Shown here piece by piece: positions 1-21,054 of a DNA stretch of 64,000 bases (positions within the stretch are counted from its first letter, which is position 1; every line of letters begins with the position of its first letter). The notes under the pieces are model-generated. The model was not told the DNA's origin, searched no databases, and saw nothing but the letters and a program-made list of their open reading frames with translations. This DNA is from Micromonospora purpureochromogenes (GTDB lineage: Bacteria > Actinomycetota > Actinomycetes > Mycobacteriales > Micromonosporaceae). Made by a program: the position numbers and the translations under genes. The stretch covers positions 5,084,001-5,148,000 of the forward strand of contig NZ_LT607410.1 in NCBI RefSeq assembly GCF_900091515.1, read 5' to 3'.

Positions 1-2
1 AC

Positions 3-1532
3 GCCAAGCTGGACCACCAGCCGGTGGTGGCCCTGGTCGGCCACACCGCCCTGACCGCCGAGGGTGGCGGGTACTACCAGGAGGTCGACCTGCTGGCGCT
101 CTACAAGGACGTCGCCGCGGCGTTCCTGGCCCAGCTCGACCATCCCGCCCAGGTGCGTCACCTGGTGGACCGCGCCTGCCGGACCGCGCTGGCGCGGCGC
201 ACCGTCACCGCCCTGGTGCTCCCCCTGGACGTGCAGGACGAGCCGGCGGTGCCGGAGCCGCCGTACGCCCACGGGTACTACCACACCAGCAGCGTCCCGG
301 GCAGTGGCCCGACGGTGCCGCCGGAGGCGGAGGTGCGCCGGGCGGCCGACGTGCTGCGCGGCGGCGAGCGGGTGGCCATGCTGGTCGGGCAGGGCGCGCT
401 CGGCGCCGAGAACGAGGTACGCGAGGTCGCCCACCGGTTGGGCGCGGGCGTCGCCACCGCGCTGCTGGGCTTCCCCGCGGTCGACCACCGGGAGCCCTGG
501 GTGACCGGCGCGATCGGGCTGCTGGGCACCCGCCCGAGCTGGCAGCTGATGCAGGGCTGCGACCGGCTGCTGATCGTCGGCAGCAACATGCCCTACTCGG
601 AGTTCTACCCGCCGCCGGGGCGGGCCCGGGCGGTGCAGATCGACCGGGACGGCACCCTGCTGGGGCTGCGGTACCCGACCGAGGTGAACCTGACCGGCGA
701 CGCGGCGGCCACCCTGCGCGCGCTGCTGCGTGAGCTGGGGCCGGGCCCCGCGCCGACCGGGTGGCGGGAGACGATCTCCGCGGAGACCCGGGCGTGGCGA
801 CAGGCGCAGCGGGATCTCGCCGAGCAACCGGCCGACCCGGTCAACCCCCAGCTCCTCTTCGCCACCCTCAACGACCGACTGCCCGACGACGCGATGATCG
901 CGGTGGACTGCGGCACGGCGACCGCCTGGTACGCCCGGCACATCCAGGTCCGCCCGGGCATGCTGGCCAGCCTCTCCGGCACCCTGCTGTCGATGGGCGG
1001 CGCGATGCCGTACGCGCTGGCGGCGAAGTTCGCCCACCCGGACCGCCCGCTCGTCGCGCTCATCGGCGACGGCGCCATGCAGATGAACGGCGTGAACGAA
1101 CTCATCACCGTGGCCAAGTACTGGCGCAGCTGGTCCGATCCGCGGTTCGTGGTGCTGGTGCTGAACAACCGGGATCTCGCCTTCGTCAGCTGGGAACAGC
1201 GCTCCACCGAGGGAACCCCGATGTTCCCGGACAGCCAGGAGCTGCCGGACATCGGCTACCACCGGTGGGCGGAGGTGCTCGGGCTGGGTGGCGAGCTGGT
1301 CGACGCGCCGGAGCAGATCCCCGGCGTCTGGGAGCGGGCGCTGAACGCCGACCGGCCCGTGGTCGTCAACGCTCTCGTCGACCCGGCCGAGCTGATGCTG
1401 CCCCCGCACTTCACGCTGGAGCAGGCCCGCAACACCGCCGGGGCGCTGCTGCGCGGTGACACCGACTGGGCCGGCATCATCCGCCGGGGTCTGCCCGCCA
1501 CCCTCACCACCTACCGATCACGTCGCAGGTGA
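3..1532 (+). CDS. Thiamine-diphosphate-dependent enzyme, pyruvate oxidase/acetolactate synthase type (5' truncated)
   Basis: The frame is open from the first bases of the window, so the N-terminus and most of the pyrimidine-binding domain lie outside it. What remains is the tail of that domain (QEVDLLALYKD), a central FAD/nucleotide-type domain, and a C-terminal pyrophosphate-binding domain. The ThDP/Mg motif begins GDGAMQMNGVNE near base 1065 and closes with the NN pair about 30 residues later (VLVLNNRD). These features fit the PoxB/acetolactate-synthase superfamily; QEVDL followed by LFKDVA-like residues is typical of pyruvate-oxidase-like members. Substrate cannot be fixed from the fragment: pyruvate decarboxylation to acetate or acetyl phosphate, or acetolactate formation, are both possible. 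The next gene starts 155 bp downstream on the same strand with no sign of coupling. Confidence 0.85.
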   Translation, partial: AKLDHQPVVALVGHTALTAEGGGYYQEVDLLALYKDVAAAFLAQLDHPAQVRHLVDRACRTALARRTVTALVLPLDVQDEPAVPEPPYAHGYYHTSSVPGSGPTVPPEAEVRRAADVLRGGERVAMLVGQGALGAENEVREVAHRLGAGVATALLGFPAVDHREPWVTGAIGLLGTRPSWQLMQGCDRLLIVGSNMPYSEFYPPPGRARAVQIDRDGTLLGLRYPTEVNLTGDAAATLRALLRELGPGPAPTGWRETISAETRAWRQAQRDLAEQPADPVNPQLLFATLNDRLPDDAMIAVDCGTATAWYARHIQVRPGMLASLSGTLLSMGGAMPYALAAKFAHPDRPLVALIGDGAMQMNGVNELITVAKYWRSWSDPRFVVLVLNNRDLAFVSWEQRSTEGTPMFPDSQELPDIGYHRWAEVLGLGGELVDAPEQIPGVWERALNADRPVVVNALVDPAELMLPPHFTLEQARNTAGALLRGDTDWAGIIRRGLPATLTTYRSRRR

Positions 1533-1687
1533 GCGACGGGCAGGGCGGGGCAAGCGGCACCCGGCGGCGCCCGGAGCGAGGTCCGTCCTGACGCCCGGTA
1601 CGCCGCGGGCGGAACCCGACGGCCGGCCGGTTCGCAGTTGGACGGAACCGACCCGGGGCGCCGGCCGCCGCCGCTAGCGTCGGGAGC

Positions 1688-2713
1688 ATGCCCGCCCGTC
1701 CGTCCCGCTGGACGATGCCGCTCCGGGTACTGGAGGCGCCGTCGTACCTGCAGGCGTTCGTGCTGTCCGGGGTGGTCACCGTGCTGCTCGTCCGGGCCTT
1801 CCTCCAGGCGGCCGGCTACCCGCAGCTCGGCGGCGGTGGGCTGCACATCGCGCACGTACTCTGGGGTGGCCTGCTGATGACCACCGGGCTGGGTGTCGCG
1901 CTGGTCTTCCTGGGCAGCGCGGCGCGCAACCTCGGCGCGGTCCTGGGCGGGATCGGCTTCGGGCTGTTCATCGACGAGGTGGGCAAGTTCGTCACCGCCG
2001 GGACCGACTACTTCTACGCCCCGGCGGCGGGCATCATCTACGGCGCCTTCGCCCTGCTCGTGGTGATCACCCAGGCGATCCGGGGCCGGATCCGCCTCAC
2101 CGGCCCGGAGCGGACGGCGAACGCGCTGTACGCGGTGGTCGGCGGGCTGCGCACCGGCCTCACCGACGACCGCCGGGCGGCCGCGGCCCGGCTGGTGCGC
2201 GGGTGCGGCCCGGACGTCGAGGACGCGATCACCCGGCTGCTCGACACGGTGCCCCGGCGCGAGGCACCCGGCCCCCGGTTCTGGCAGCCCTGGGTGCGCC
2301 GGGTCCGCCGGGCCGTGGTCTGGGTGAGCACGCACCGGTGGGTGGTGGCGCTGGTGGTGCTCTATCTGGTCGGCGAGCCGTTCGTCGTCGTACTGGGCGT
2401 CCTGCTGGACACGGTCACCGGCCAGCTGCACGACCAGCGGGAGTGGCGTGCCGTGCTCGGGGTCTCGATCTCCGCGCTGATCACCGCGGTGCTCAGCATC
2501 CGCGGGGCGTCGCTGCTGCCCCGCGACCGGACGCGGGCCTTCCGGCTGTTCAAGCTCGCCCTCCTGGTGGACCTGCTGTTCGGGCAGATCTTCAGCTTCA
2601 CGGTCAACCAGTTCGGGGCGCTCACCGCGCTCGCCGTGGACCTCTTCCTGCTCGGCGTGGTGACGGCGGAACACCGGCGGCTCTGCCGGCAGGGCCCGGA
2701 GCCCGAGCGCTGA
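1688..2713 (+). CDS. Polytopic membrane protein of unknown function
   Basis: A 341-residue protein with about seven hydrophobic segments, including residues near 20-40, 50-75, 80-100, 115-135 and several after residue 220. A soluble, Arg-rich stretch around residues 140-200 separates two membrane halves. The first half contains a conserved-looking loop, FIDEVGKFVTAGTDYFYAP, between two membrane helices; its acidic residues within the membrane region suggest a functional site. I do not recognise a characterised family. Similar uncharacterised integral membrane proteins occur widely in actinobacteria. Start: the ATG at 1688 follows a purine-rich GGGAG at about 1681-1685. Confidence 0.75.
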   Translation: MPARPSRWTMPLRVLEAPSYLQAFVLSGVVTVLLVRAFLQAAGYPQLGGGGLHIAHVLWGGLLMTTGLGVALVFLGSAARNLGAVLGGIGFGLFIDEVGKFVTAGTDYFYAPAAGIIYGAFALLVVITQAIRGRIRLTGPERTANALYAVVGGLRTGLTDDRRAAAARLVRGCGPDVEDAITRLLDTVPRREAPGPRFWQPWVRRVRRAVVWVSTHRWVVALVVLYLVGEPFVVVLGVLLDTVTGQLHDQREWRAVLGVSISALITAVLSIRGASLLPRDRTRAFRLFKLALLVDLLFGQIFSFTVNQFGALTALAVDLFLLGVVTAEHRRLCRQGPEPER

Positions 2714-2782
2714 ACTCCCCCGCCCCGACCGCCGTCGCGGGCCACGGTCGCCCGCTGTAGCGGGACGGCGCCCTGTCCGACC

Positions 2783-3709
2783 TCAGGGCAGTCCGCTCCA
2801 GGGATCCTCGCGGCGCCAGATCGTCGGCAGGTGCAGGGCGACGCCGTCGCGGTCGGCGAGACGGCCGAGCACGCGCATGGTGGTGTCGAGGTCGTCACCG
2901 GCGTACCGCAGCGCGCGCGGCGGCCGGTCCAGTGGGCGGAAGAAGTCGTCCCAGTGCGTGAGCACGACCCGCCGGGCTCCCACGGTCCGCACGGTTTGCG
3001 CCCAGTAGCTCGTGAGGTACGCCTCGTCCCGCACGCCGAGCTGACCGACCCCGAGGTACGCGACGTCGGCGCGGTGCCCCTCCAGCGCGCCGGGAACGAA
3101 GCCCGCGCTGCCCTGCACCAGCGCGGTGCGACCGCTGTCGTGCCGGACCAGGAGCGACCAGGCCTCACCGCACCGGTACGCACGGGCCCTGACCGGCGGC
3201 ACGACGGGCGCGGTGAGGTGCCCGGGGAAGCGGTCCGGAGGGCAGTGCTCCGACGCCACGAACCCGAGGGTGAACGCACCCGACCTGACCTGCTCGCCGG
3301 CGGTCACGACGCGGATGCGGTCCGGCGGCAGGCCGTGGCCGCGTCCGACGTTGGCGGCGGACTCGCCACCGAGGAGTGTGGCGTTGGTGCGCTCCGCGAC
3401 GACGGCGGAGTCCAGGACATGGTCGAAATGGGTGTGCACCGGCACGACGGCGTCCAGCCGGCGGTCGGCGAGCCCGGCTCGGGCCAGCGAGCCGGTGATC
3501 CGCTCCTGGTCGGGAGAGATCCTGGAGAACGCGACCTTGAGCAGCGAGGGCCGGGAGAAGAACCCGTCGGTCAGGATGGCGGATTCGCCGTCGTCCAGCA
3601 GCAGCGTGGACACTCCCAGGAACACGGCCGCGAAGCTCCCGGCGGCCGGCGGCACGTCGAACCGGGCCGCGTAGCGGTGCAGGTCGGGACGGCCGAGCTT
3701 CAGGCGCAT
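2783..3709 (-). CDS. Metallo-beta-lactamase-fold hydrolase
   Basis: A 308-residue protein with the MBL-fold metal-binding motif HTHFDH at about residues 90-95, preceded by the beta-strand pattern DAVVPV and followed by an alpha/beta sandwich. Further conserved histidines occur near EHCPPDRFPGHL and LTHWDDFF. It resembles the UlaG/RNaseZ-like hydrolases more than classical beta-lactamases. A longer frame reaches 3817, but I chose the ATG at 3709 because the upstream extension is proline-rich and low in complexity, whereas homologous sequence seems to begin with MRLKLGRPDLHRY. The gene converges on the membrane protein gene at its left and ends 69 bp from it. The substrate is unknown. Confidence 0.8.
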   Translation of the reverse strand: MRLKLGRPDLHRYAARFDVPPAAGSFAAVFLGVSTLLLDDGESAILTDGFFSRPSLLKVAFSRISPDQERITGSLARAGLADRRLDAVVPVHTHFDHVLDSAVVAERTNATLLGGESAANVGRGHGLPPDRIRVVTAGEQVRSGAFTLGFVASEHCPPDRFPGHLTAPVVPPVRARAYRCGEAWSLLVRHDSGRTALVQGSAGFVPGALEGHRADVAYLGVGQLGVRDEAYLTSYWAQTVRTVGARRVVLTHWDDFFRPLDRPPRALRYAGDDLDTTMRVLGRLADRDGVALHLPTIWRREDPWSGLP

Positions 3710-3857
3710 GGGCGGGATGCTAGCTGGCCGGTCGCCGGCGGCGGGACGACGAGGTCCCGCCGATCCGGCCTCGAGCGGAGGCGGATCGGCGGGACCGGTC
3801 GGTCTGCGACAGGTCACCGCGGGACAGCTCCCGCGGCGATCGCCCGTGCCGACCCGG

Positions 3858-4418
3858 TCAGCGGGTGCGCAGCGGGGCGAGCGCGGTGCTCCAGGCCACG
3901 ACCTGGTCCAGCGTGGTGGTGAGCGCGTCCTGCTGGAACTGGCTCGGCTTGAAGACGCTGAAGTTCTCGAAGTCGGTGAAGAGCGACAACGCCACCTGCG
4001 CGCGCACGTCGGCCATCTGCAGCTCGCCGGCGATCAGGCGGAGGTGCTCCACGGCCCGGGTGCCGCCGGCGGAGCCGTAGCTGACGAAGCCGACGGCCTT
4101 GTTGTTCCACTCGGCGTAGAGGAAGTCGATGGCGTTCTTGAGGGCGCCCGAGGTGGAGTGGTTGTACTCGGGGGTGACCATCACGAACCCGTCGAACGAC
4201 GCGATGGTGTTGGCCCAGCGGATCGTGTGCGGCTGGGTGTACTGGCCCATCGCCGGCGGGTACGCCTCGTCGAGGTGCGGCAGCTGGTGGTCGAGCAGAT
4301 CGACGAGCTCGAACTCCGCGTCGGAGCGCTGCTTGGCGACCTCGAGGACCCAGCGGGCGACGGCTTCGCCGTTACGCCCCGGGCGGGTGCTGCCGAGGAT
4401 GATTCCGATCCTGGTCAT
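3858..4418 (-). CDS. NAD(P)H-dependent FMN reductase family oxidoreductase
   Basis: A 186-residue flavodoxin-like protein of the NADPH-dependent FMN reductase family. It shows the phosphate-binding loop GSTRPGRNGEAV at residues 9-20 and the flavin-contact motif TPEYNHSTSGALKNAIDFLY in the middle, both typical of ArsH/azoreductase/chromate-reductase-like enzymes. A ribosome site (GAAAGG) precedes the ATG. The gene is divergent from a MarR regulator, and the 128-138 bp between them contains two palindromic operators. The likely role is two-electron reduction of quinones or other electrophiles, induced when the MarR repressor is released. The physiological inducer cannot be read from sequence. 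Confidence 0.88.
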   Translation of the reverse strand: MTRIGIILGSTRPGRNGEAVARWVLEVAKQRSDAEFELVDLLDHQLPHLDEAYPPAMGQYTQPHTIRWANTIASFDGFVMVTPEYNHSTSGALKNAIDFLYAEWNNKAVGFVSYGSAGGTRAVEHLRLIAGELQMADVRAQVALSLFTDFENFSVFKPSQFQQDALTTTLDQVVAWSTALAPLRTR

Positions 4419-4470
4419 GGCTGGTGCCTTTCAGAAGTCCTTACCTGGCTCCGTGAAGGCTAGCCACTGC

Positions 4471-4486
4471 TTGCTTGGTCAAGCAA
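4471..4486. promoter_or_regulatory. MarR operator 1 (near the reductase promoter)
   Basis: A 16-bp near-perfect palindrome, TTGCTTGGTCAAGCAA, with 7-bp arms. On the minus strand it provides TTGACC, a -35-like hexamer 14 bp before a TAGCCT -10-like hexamer that leads to the reductase gene. Binding here should block that promoter. The same sequence type recurs at 4526, 53778 and 53809. Confidence 0.75.
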
Positions 4487-4525
4487 TTACTTGAGCGGTG
4501 CCGACCGTCACAACACCGGGGGCGG

Positions 4526-4541
4526 TTGTTTGGTCAAGCAA
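4526..4541. promoter_or_regulatory. MarR operator 2 (autoregulatory)
   Basis: A second copy of the palindrome, TTGTTTGGTCAAGCAA, centred 55 bp from operator 1. It sits one base upstream of the hexamer TAGAAT (4543-4548), a good actinobacterial -10 element for the MarR gene, so occupancy should repress the regulator's own transcription. ATG 4556 lies 7 bp after that hexamer, so the transcript is probably leaderless. Confidence 0.75.
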
Positions 4542-4555
4542 CTAGAATGGGCGGC

Positions 4556-5020
4556 ATGTCCGGTACCTCCAAAACACCACTGCGGCCCCTCAGCCCCGAC
4601 GAGGAGGCGCTGGTCCGCTCCCTGGGCCAGCTGATGTACGTCCTGCCCCGGGCGATCGACGCCGACATGGTCGGCGCACACCAGTTGCCCCTCACCGAGT
4701 ACAACGCCCTGCGCAACCTCTCCGAGGCGCCGGACCGGCGGATGCGGATGAACGAACTCGCCACCGCCTGCCAACTCTCCCTGAGTGGGATGAGCCGCAC
4801 GATCAGCCGGCTGGAGTCCCAGGGGCTGGTCGAGCGGGTCCGGAGCGGGGAGGACGCGCGGGGCTGGAACGCCGTCCTCACCGATGCCGGCTTCGCCCGC
4901 CTGGAGCAGTCCTGGCCGAGCCACCTGGCCGCCGTGCGGCGCCGGTTCCTGGACCACTTCGAGGGCTTCGACCTCGCCCGGTTGGCCGGCGCGTTCCAGC
5001 GGGTCGGCACGGCCGACTGA
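4556..5020 (+). CDS. MarR-family transcriptional regulator (first of two paralogues)
   Basis: A winged-helix MarR regulator of about 154 residues. It starts around the phrase LSPDEEALVRSL, has an HTH region reading MNELATACQLSLSGMSRTISRLESQG, and a wing with the DARGWNAVLTDAG motif. The start is chosen at ATG 4556 because a TAGAAT -10 element ends at 4548, giving a leaderless or nearly leaderless message; ATG 4547 overlaps that element. It is divergent from the reductase and probably controls both genes through the two operators. The protein is clearly paralogous to the regulator at 53288-53764; the wing sequence DARGWNAVLTDAG is identical in both. Confidence 0.9.
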   Translation: MSGTSKTPLRPLSPDEEALVRSLGQLMYVLPRAIDADMVGAHQLPLTEYNALRNLSEAPDRRMRMNELATACQLSLSGMSRTISRLESQGLVERVRSGEDARGWNAVLTDAGFARLEQSWPSHLAAVRRRFLDHFEGFDLARLAGAFQRVGTAD

Positions 5021-5226
5021 GCCACCCCGACGTCGCGATCCCCCGGGCCGAGGTGGCACACCGAGCGACGCACCTCTCCACCGATCATGGTCGGCGGTCC
5101 GATTCCCGAGCCATCACGGCCAGAACCCCCCACCGGCCCTGCCGGCGAGCGCGGGGCGACCGGGCATGGTCGCGGCCGGATCGGGAATCGCAGGGCCGCC
5201 AGCAGGACCGACGGAGGAGACGCGCC

Positions 5227-6000
5227 ATGACGGACCCCTCGCGCACCGGGTCGAACAGTGTTGGGCCACAGTCCTCGCCCCAGACCCGGGACGTCGGGCC
5301 GGCCGGCGGCGGGTTCGCCGTCGTGGAGATGTTCACCTCCCAGGGCTGCAACAGCTGTCCGCCGGCGGAGGAACTGCTGACCGAGATCGAACGGGAGGCC
5401 CGGAAGGAGGGACAGCCCGTCTACGCCCTCGGATTCCACGTCGACTACTGGGACGACCTGGGCTGGCCCGACCCGTTCGCCGACGGGGCGTACACCGCGC
5501 GGCAGGGGGCGTACGCGCGCGCCTTCGGCTCCGGGGGGTTGTACACCCCGCAGATGATCGTGAACGGCACCGACGAGTTCGTCGGCTCCGACCGCCGACG
5601 GGCGGCGACCGCGATCGCCGCCGCCCTGACGGAGGCAGCCACCACGCCGCTCACGCTCTCGGTCGAGGACACCGCCGGGAGTGACGAGCACCGGGTGGTG
5701 GTGGACTACCAGACCGAACGGCCGCCGCCGCGGGCGGTGTTGAACGTGGCGGTCGTGGAACGCGGCCTGGAGAACGACGTCCCCCGGGGCGAGAACGCCG
5801 GGCGGACGCTGCGGCAGGACAACGTGGTGCGCGCCTTCACCTCGGTAGGCCTGGACGCCCCGAGTGGGCGGGTGGAACTGGCGGTGCCGCCGGACCTCGA
5901 TCCCGGACAGGCCTCGGTGGTCGGCTATGTGCAGCACCACGGCAACAAGGCGATCGTCGGCGCCACGGCCGTAGCGGTCTCCGTCGGGCGGGGAATTTAA
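5227..6000 (+). CDS. DUF1223 (thioredoxin-like) family protein
   Basis: A 257-residue protein with the DUF1223 signature: EMFTSQGCNSCPPAEELL at about residues 36-53, a thioredoxin-like strand and CxxC pair (C44, C47), followed by FHVDYWDDLGW and YTPQMIVNG. The ATG at 5227 is preceded by GGAGGAG at good spacing, which fixes the start. No export signal is evident at this start, although many DUF1223 relatives are secreted. The CNSC pair suggests a redox or metal role, but function is unestablished for the family. It lies 206 bp downstream of the MarR gene on the same strand and may be transcribed independently. Confidence 0.82.
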   Translation: MTDPSRTGSNSVGPQSSPQTRDVGPAGGGFAVVEMFTSQGCNSCPPAEELLTEIEREARKEGQPVYALGFHVDYWDDLGWPDPFADGAYTARQGAYARAFGSGGLYTPQMIVNGTDEFVGSDRRRAATAIAAALTEAATTPLTLSVEDTAGSDEHRVVVDYQTERPPPRAVLNVAVVERGLENDVPRGENAGRTLRQDNVVRAFTSVGLDAPSGRVELAVPPDLDPGQASVVGYVQHHGNKAIVGATAVAVSVGRGI

Positions 6001-6096
6001 CCGGTCCGCCCCTGATGTTCGGGTTTCCCATATTCTGGGTCGCACCAGGGGACGGGCAGGTGGTCGCCCCGAGGTGATGTGCGAAGGAGACCCGTC

Positions 6097-7059
6097 GTGA
6101 GCTCGTCCTCCACCCAGTACCCCGTCCCCGAGGGCCCCGGCTCCATCGCGCAGGCGCCACAGCTTCCGGCGGGCTTCACCGACACGTTCAGCGGCCGGTA
6201 CGTGGACGCCAACGGCGTACGCCTGCACGCCGTCATCGGCGGCGACGGACCGCCGCTGCTGCTGGTGCACGGCTGGCCGGAGACCTGGTACGCGTGGCGC
6301 CTGCTGATGCCGACGCTGGCCCGGGACTTCCAGGTCATCGCGGTCGACCAGCGGGGAATGGGGCTCTCCGAGAAGCCCCAGGACGGGTACGACACCGGCA
6401 CCCAGGCCACCGACCTGGTAGCGCTGATGGACGCACTCGGCCACCAGCGGTTCGCCGTGGTCGGCCACGACACCGGATTCGCGATCAGTTACGCGCTCGC
6501 CGCGGACCACCCGGACCGGGTCGACCGCGCGGTCCTCGCCGAGATCCCCGGGTCCCCGGGTACGGCCCCCTCACCGCCCCTGTTCGTCCCCGGACCGCTC
6601 AACGACCGGCTCTGGCACCTCAGCTTCAACCGGCTCGACAAGGTGAACGAACAACTCGTCCAGGGACGGGAGGACGCCTTCTTTCGCTGGGAGTTCGAGG
6701 CGGCCGCCAGGAAGCTCCCCGACGAGGTGATCAACTACTACGTCGGCCTGCTCTCCCAGCCCGACTCACTGCGCGGCAGCTTCGGGTGGTACCGGGCGCT
6801 CGACCAGACCATCGAACAGGACCAGCAGCGCAAGACCAGGAAGTTGGCCATGCCCGTCCTGGCGATCGGTGGAGCGGCGAGCTTCGGGGACCACGTCTCG
6901 CACAACGTGCAGTTGGTGGCGGACGACGTGCAGAGCCTGGTCATTCCCGGCGCCGGGCACTTCGTCGCCGAGGAGGCGCCCGACGAGATGCTGGCGGCGC
7001 TGACGGCGTTCCTGGCCCCGTACCGCGACGGGCAGGCGGCGGGCGGCGCCAAGACCTAG
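6097..7059 (+). CDS. Alpha/beta hydrolase, epoxide-hydrolase-like
   Basis: A 320-residue alpha/beta-hydrolase. The oxyanion-hole motif HGWPETWYAW lies near residue 50 and is followed by DQRGMGLSEKP. The nucleophile elbow is GHDTG, with Asp as the nucleophile in place of Ser, as in epoxide hydrolases and haloalkane dehalogenases. The distal histidine is in GAGHFVAEEAP near the C-terminus. Start: GTG 6097 has GAAGGAGAC at ideal spacing; an in-frame GTG at 6079 lacks a ribosome site. It converges on the MFS gene to its right. Substrate unknown; general detoxification of epoxides is a reasonable guess. Confidence 0.87.
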   Translation: MSSSSTQYPVPEGPGSIAQAPQLPAGFTDTFSGRYVDANGVRLHAVIGGDGPPLLLVHGWPETWYAWRLLMPTLARDFQVIAVDQRGMGLSEKPQDGYDTGTQATDLVALMDALGHQRFAVVGHDTGFAISYALAADHPDRVDRAVLAEIPGSPGTAPSPPLFVPGPLNDRLWHLSFNRLDKVNEQLVQGREDAFFRWEFEAAARKLPDEVINYYVGLLSQPDSLRGSFGWYRALDQTIEQDQQRKTRKLAMPVLAIGGAASFGDHVSHNVQLVADDVQSLVIPGAGHFVAEEAPDEMLAALTAFLAPYRDGQAAGGAKT

Positions 7060-7082
7060 CGCCCGATCGCCGCCGGCGTGGG

Positions 7083-8273
7083 TCAACGGCGGGCCGGCGC
7101 CCTGTCGGCCTTGCGCAGCCCGAGCAGGGCGACCAGGGCGAGCAGGATGACGGCGACGACGTACTGCTTGGCCGTGAGGAGCAGGCCGCCGTGGACCACG
7201 AGGAAGCCGGCGATGACGGTGGGCAGGCCGAAGCCGACGTAGCAGACGATGTAGAGCACGGAGAGCATGCTGGCGCGTTCGTGCGCCTCGACCAGCGGCA
7301 CGACCGTCTTGAGGCTGCCCTGGAATCCGGCACCGAAGCCGACGCCCCCGAACGCGAGCCCGACGAAGAATCCGGCGACGGACTCGGTGGTGACCGCCAC
7401 CAGCGTGATGATCATGCCCAGGATGAGTGCGCTGATTCCGGTGAGCATCACCGTCCGGGCGGGGGCGTTGCGCAGCAGCAGGACGGCGATGGTCCCGAAG
7501 ACGGCGAAGACGAAGACGACCAGGCCGCCGGCCACGATCGAGCTCTCCATGAGGGCGCGGGTGAGCGCCGGACCGAGCGCGCCGAAGAAGCCGGCCAGCG
7601 CCCAGACGGAGAAGACCACCGGAGCGACGACGAGTACCGGCGCGCGTACGGCGCGGGGCAGTCTGATCTCCGGTCGAAGACTCTGCAGCGCTCCCCTCAT
7701 CGGCGTGACGGTCTCCCCCATCAGCACCACCCCGATGCCCTGGATCAGCAGGACGACGAACAGGACGACGTACACCAGCCGGGTCGGCGCGGGGAAGAAC
7801 TGGATGAGCAGCGCCGAGAGCAGGGCACCGGTACCGGTCCCGACGCCGGGGGCGATCGAGTTCGCGAGCGTGCCGCGTGCGGGGTTGATGTCGAGCATGG
7901 CGGCACCGACGGCGCCGGTGGCGGCGCCGGCCGCGAGCCCCTGTACGACGCGGGCGGCCACCAGCGTGGGTACGCCGCCGGCGAAGACGAAGATGACCAG
8001 CGCGATCATCTGGATCGCGATCGTGACCAGCAGGACCGGCCGCCGCCCGACGTGGTCGGAGAGCTTGCCGAAGGTGAGCAGGGACGCCAGCACCGCGAGG
8101 GCGTAGACCGCGAACACCACGGTGGTGGTGATCGGCGAGAAGTGCCAGCGCTCCTGATAGATCCCGTAGAGGGGGGTCGGGGCCGCCGACGCGGCCAGGA
8201 ACGACACCAGGATCGAGGCGAGCAGAAACAGGGCGACACCCGGCGAGAGCCGCCCCTGTCCGGCGTTCCGCAT
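7083..8273 (-). CDS. MFS transporter
   Basis: A 396-residue protein with about twelve hydrophobic helices and the MFS loop 2-3 signature GKLSDHVGRRPVLL near residue 75. The layout fits proton-driven drug-efflux members of 12 helices. The ATG at 8273 has GAGGAG upstream. It is divergent from the large biosynthetic operon across a 715-bp gap, so it could be part of the cluster as an additional exporter, but nothing in the sequence ties it to the product. The operon carries its own exporter fused to the first synthetase. Confidence 0.87.
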   Translation of the reverse strand: MRNAGQGRLSPGVALFLLASILVSFLAASAAPTPLYGIYQERWHFSPITTTVVFAVYALAVLASLLTFGKLSDHVGRRPVLLVTIAIQMIALVIFVFAGGVPTLVAARVVQGLAAGAATGAVGAAMLDINPARGTLANSIAPGVGTGTGALLSALLIQFFPAPTRLVYVVLFVVLLIQGIGVVLMGETVTPMRGALQSLRPEIRLPRAVRAPVLVVAPVVFSVWALAGFFGALGPALTRALMESSIVAGGLVVFVFAVFGTIAVLLLRNAPARTVMLTGISALILGMIITLVAVTTESVAGFFVGLAFGGVGFGAGFQGSLKTVVPLVEAHERASMLSVLYIVCYVGFGLPTVIAGFLVVHGGLLLTAKQYVVAVILLALVALLGLRKADRAPARR

Positions 8274-8988
8274 CAGACGTGCTCCTCAGGTGAGCTGCTG
8301 GCGGCGGTCCGGCGCGGTCGATCCGGACGCTTTCCGCTGAAGGCCGCAGCGGAGTACCCCTTGCGCCGCGTCGCACGCGACGGAATCCCCGCCGCTTCGC
8401 CGTCGGCCCAGGCATCCCGGGCCATCGGCCGGTGGTGACGACTGATCAACCTGACGGGCGACCTTCCGGTCCCGGTGGCGGAGCCGGCCGTCCGGTCGGC
8501 CCGTGCGGGGCAGCCGGACGATCGAGGCCCTGCCGGTAGCCGGCGCGGACCGCTGGTGGCGTCGCGGCCCGGGAGCTGGCCGCATTGCGACCCATGGATG
8601 TCAGGGCCGCCAGAAAATAGACGAACGTGCACCGGCTCCGGCCGAACGCATCGACGGCTGGCACGATCCGGGGATCTCCGCCGAAGATCATCAGTGCCAT
8701 GATGTGGAACAGCTTCCGCTGTCGAGAGATCTACACCTGTCACATGAATGACTGTTCACGGAGGCCGGCGCGGGTAGCTTCCGACCTGCGGGATCAACCC
8801 GCCGGCCGGTCGTGTCACCGCATTCCGGCACCGCACCCGCGACCCCACTCGACCAGGCCGAGCCGGCACCACGTCAATCGGCCGTCATCGACGGGTTCGG
8901 GCTTGTCCACCACGAGCTACCGCTGGCACCGACCGGCGCGTCCGACGGCGCGTCCCCGGTCGCTGCCGGCGTACAGGAGGCATCCGCG
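8274..8988. other. Long intergenic region upstream of the biosynthetic operon
   Basis: A 715-bp region between the divergent MFS gene and the hybrid synthetase. It is GC-rich apart from a less GC-rich segment at about 8600-8765 that contains GTCACATGAATGAC, a short inverted repeat, and is the best candidate for the operon promoter and operator. The coding frame of the synthetase is open back to 8812, but ATG 8989 has CAGGAGG at good spacing and upstream sequence lacks similarity to C domains. I see no convincing small gene, RNA structure or terminator here. Confidence 0.5.

Positions 8989-21050
<12,062 letters not shown>

Positions 21051-21054
<4 letters not shown>

Noticed and set aside
4534..6510. 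Minus-strand frame across the MarR and DUF1223 genes
   Set aside because: Shadow of well-supported plus-strand genes with good ribosome sites; also contradicts the operator layout.
8446..8743. Small open frames in the region upstream of the biosynthetic operon
   Set aside because: No ribosome sites, no recognisable domain, Arg/Pro-rich shadow-like composition.
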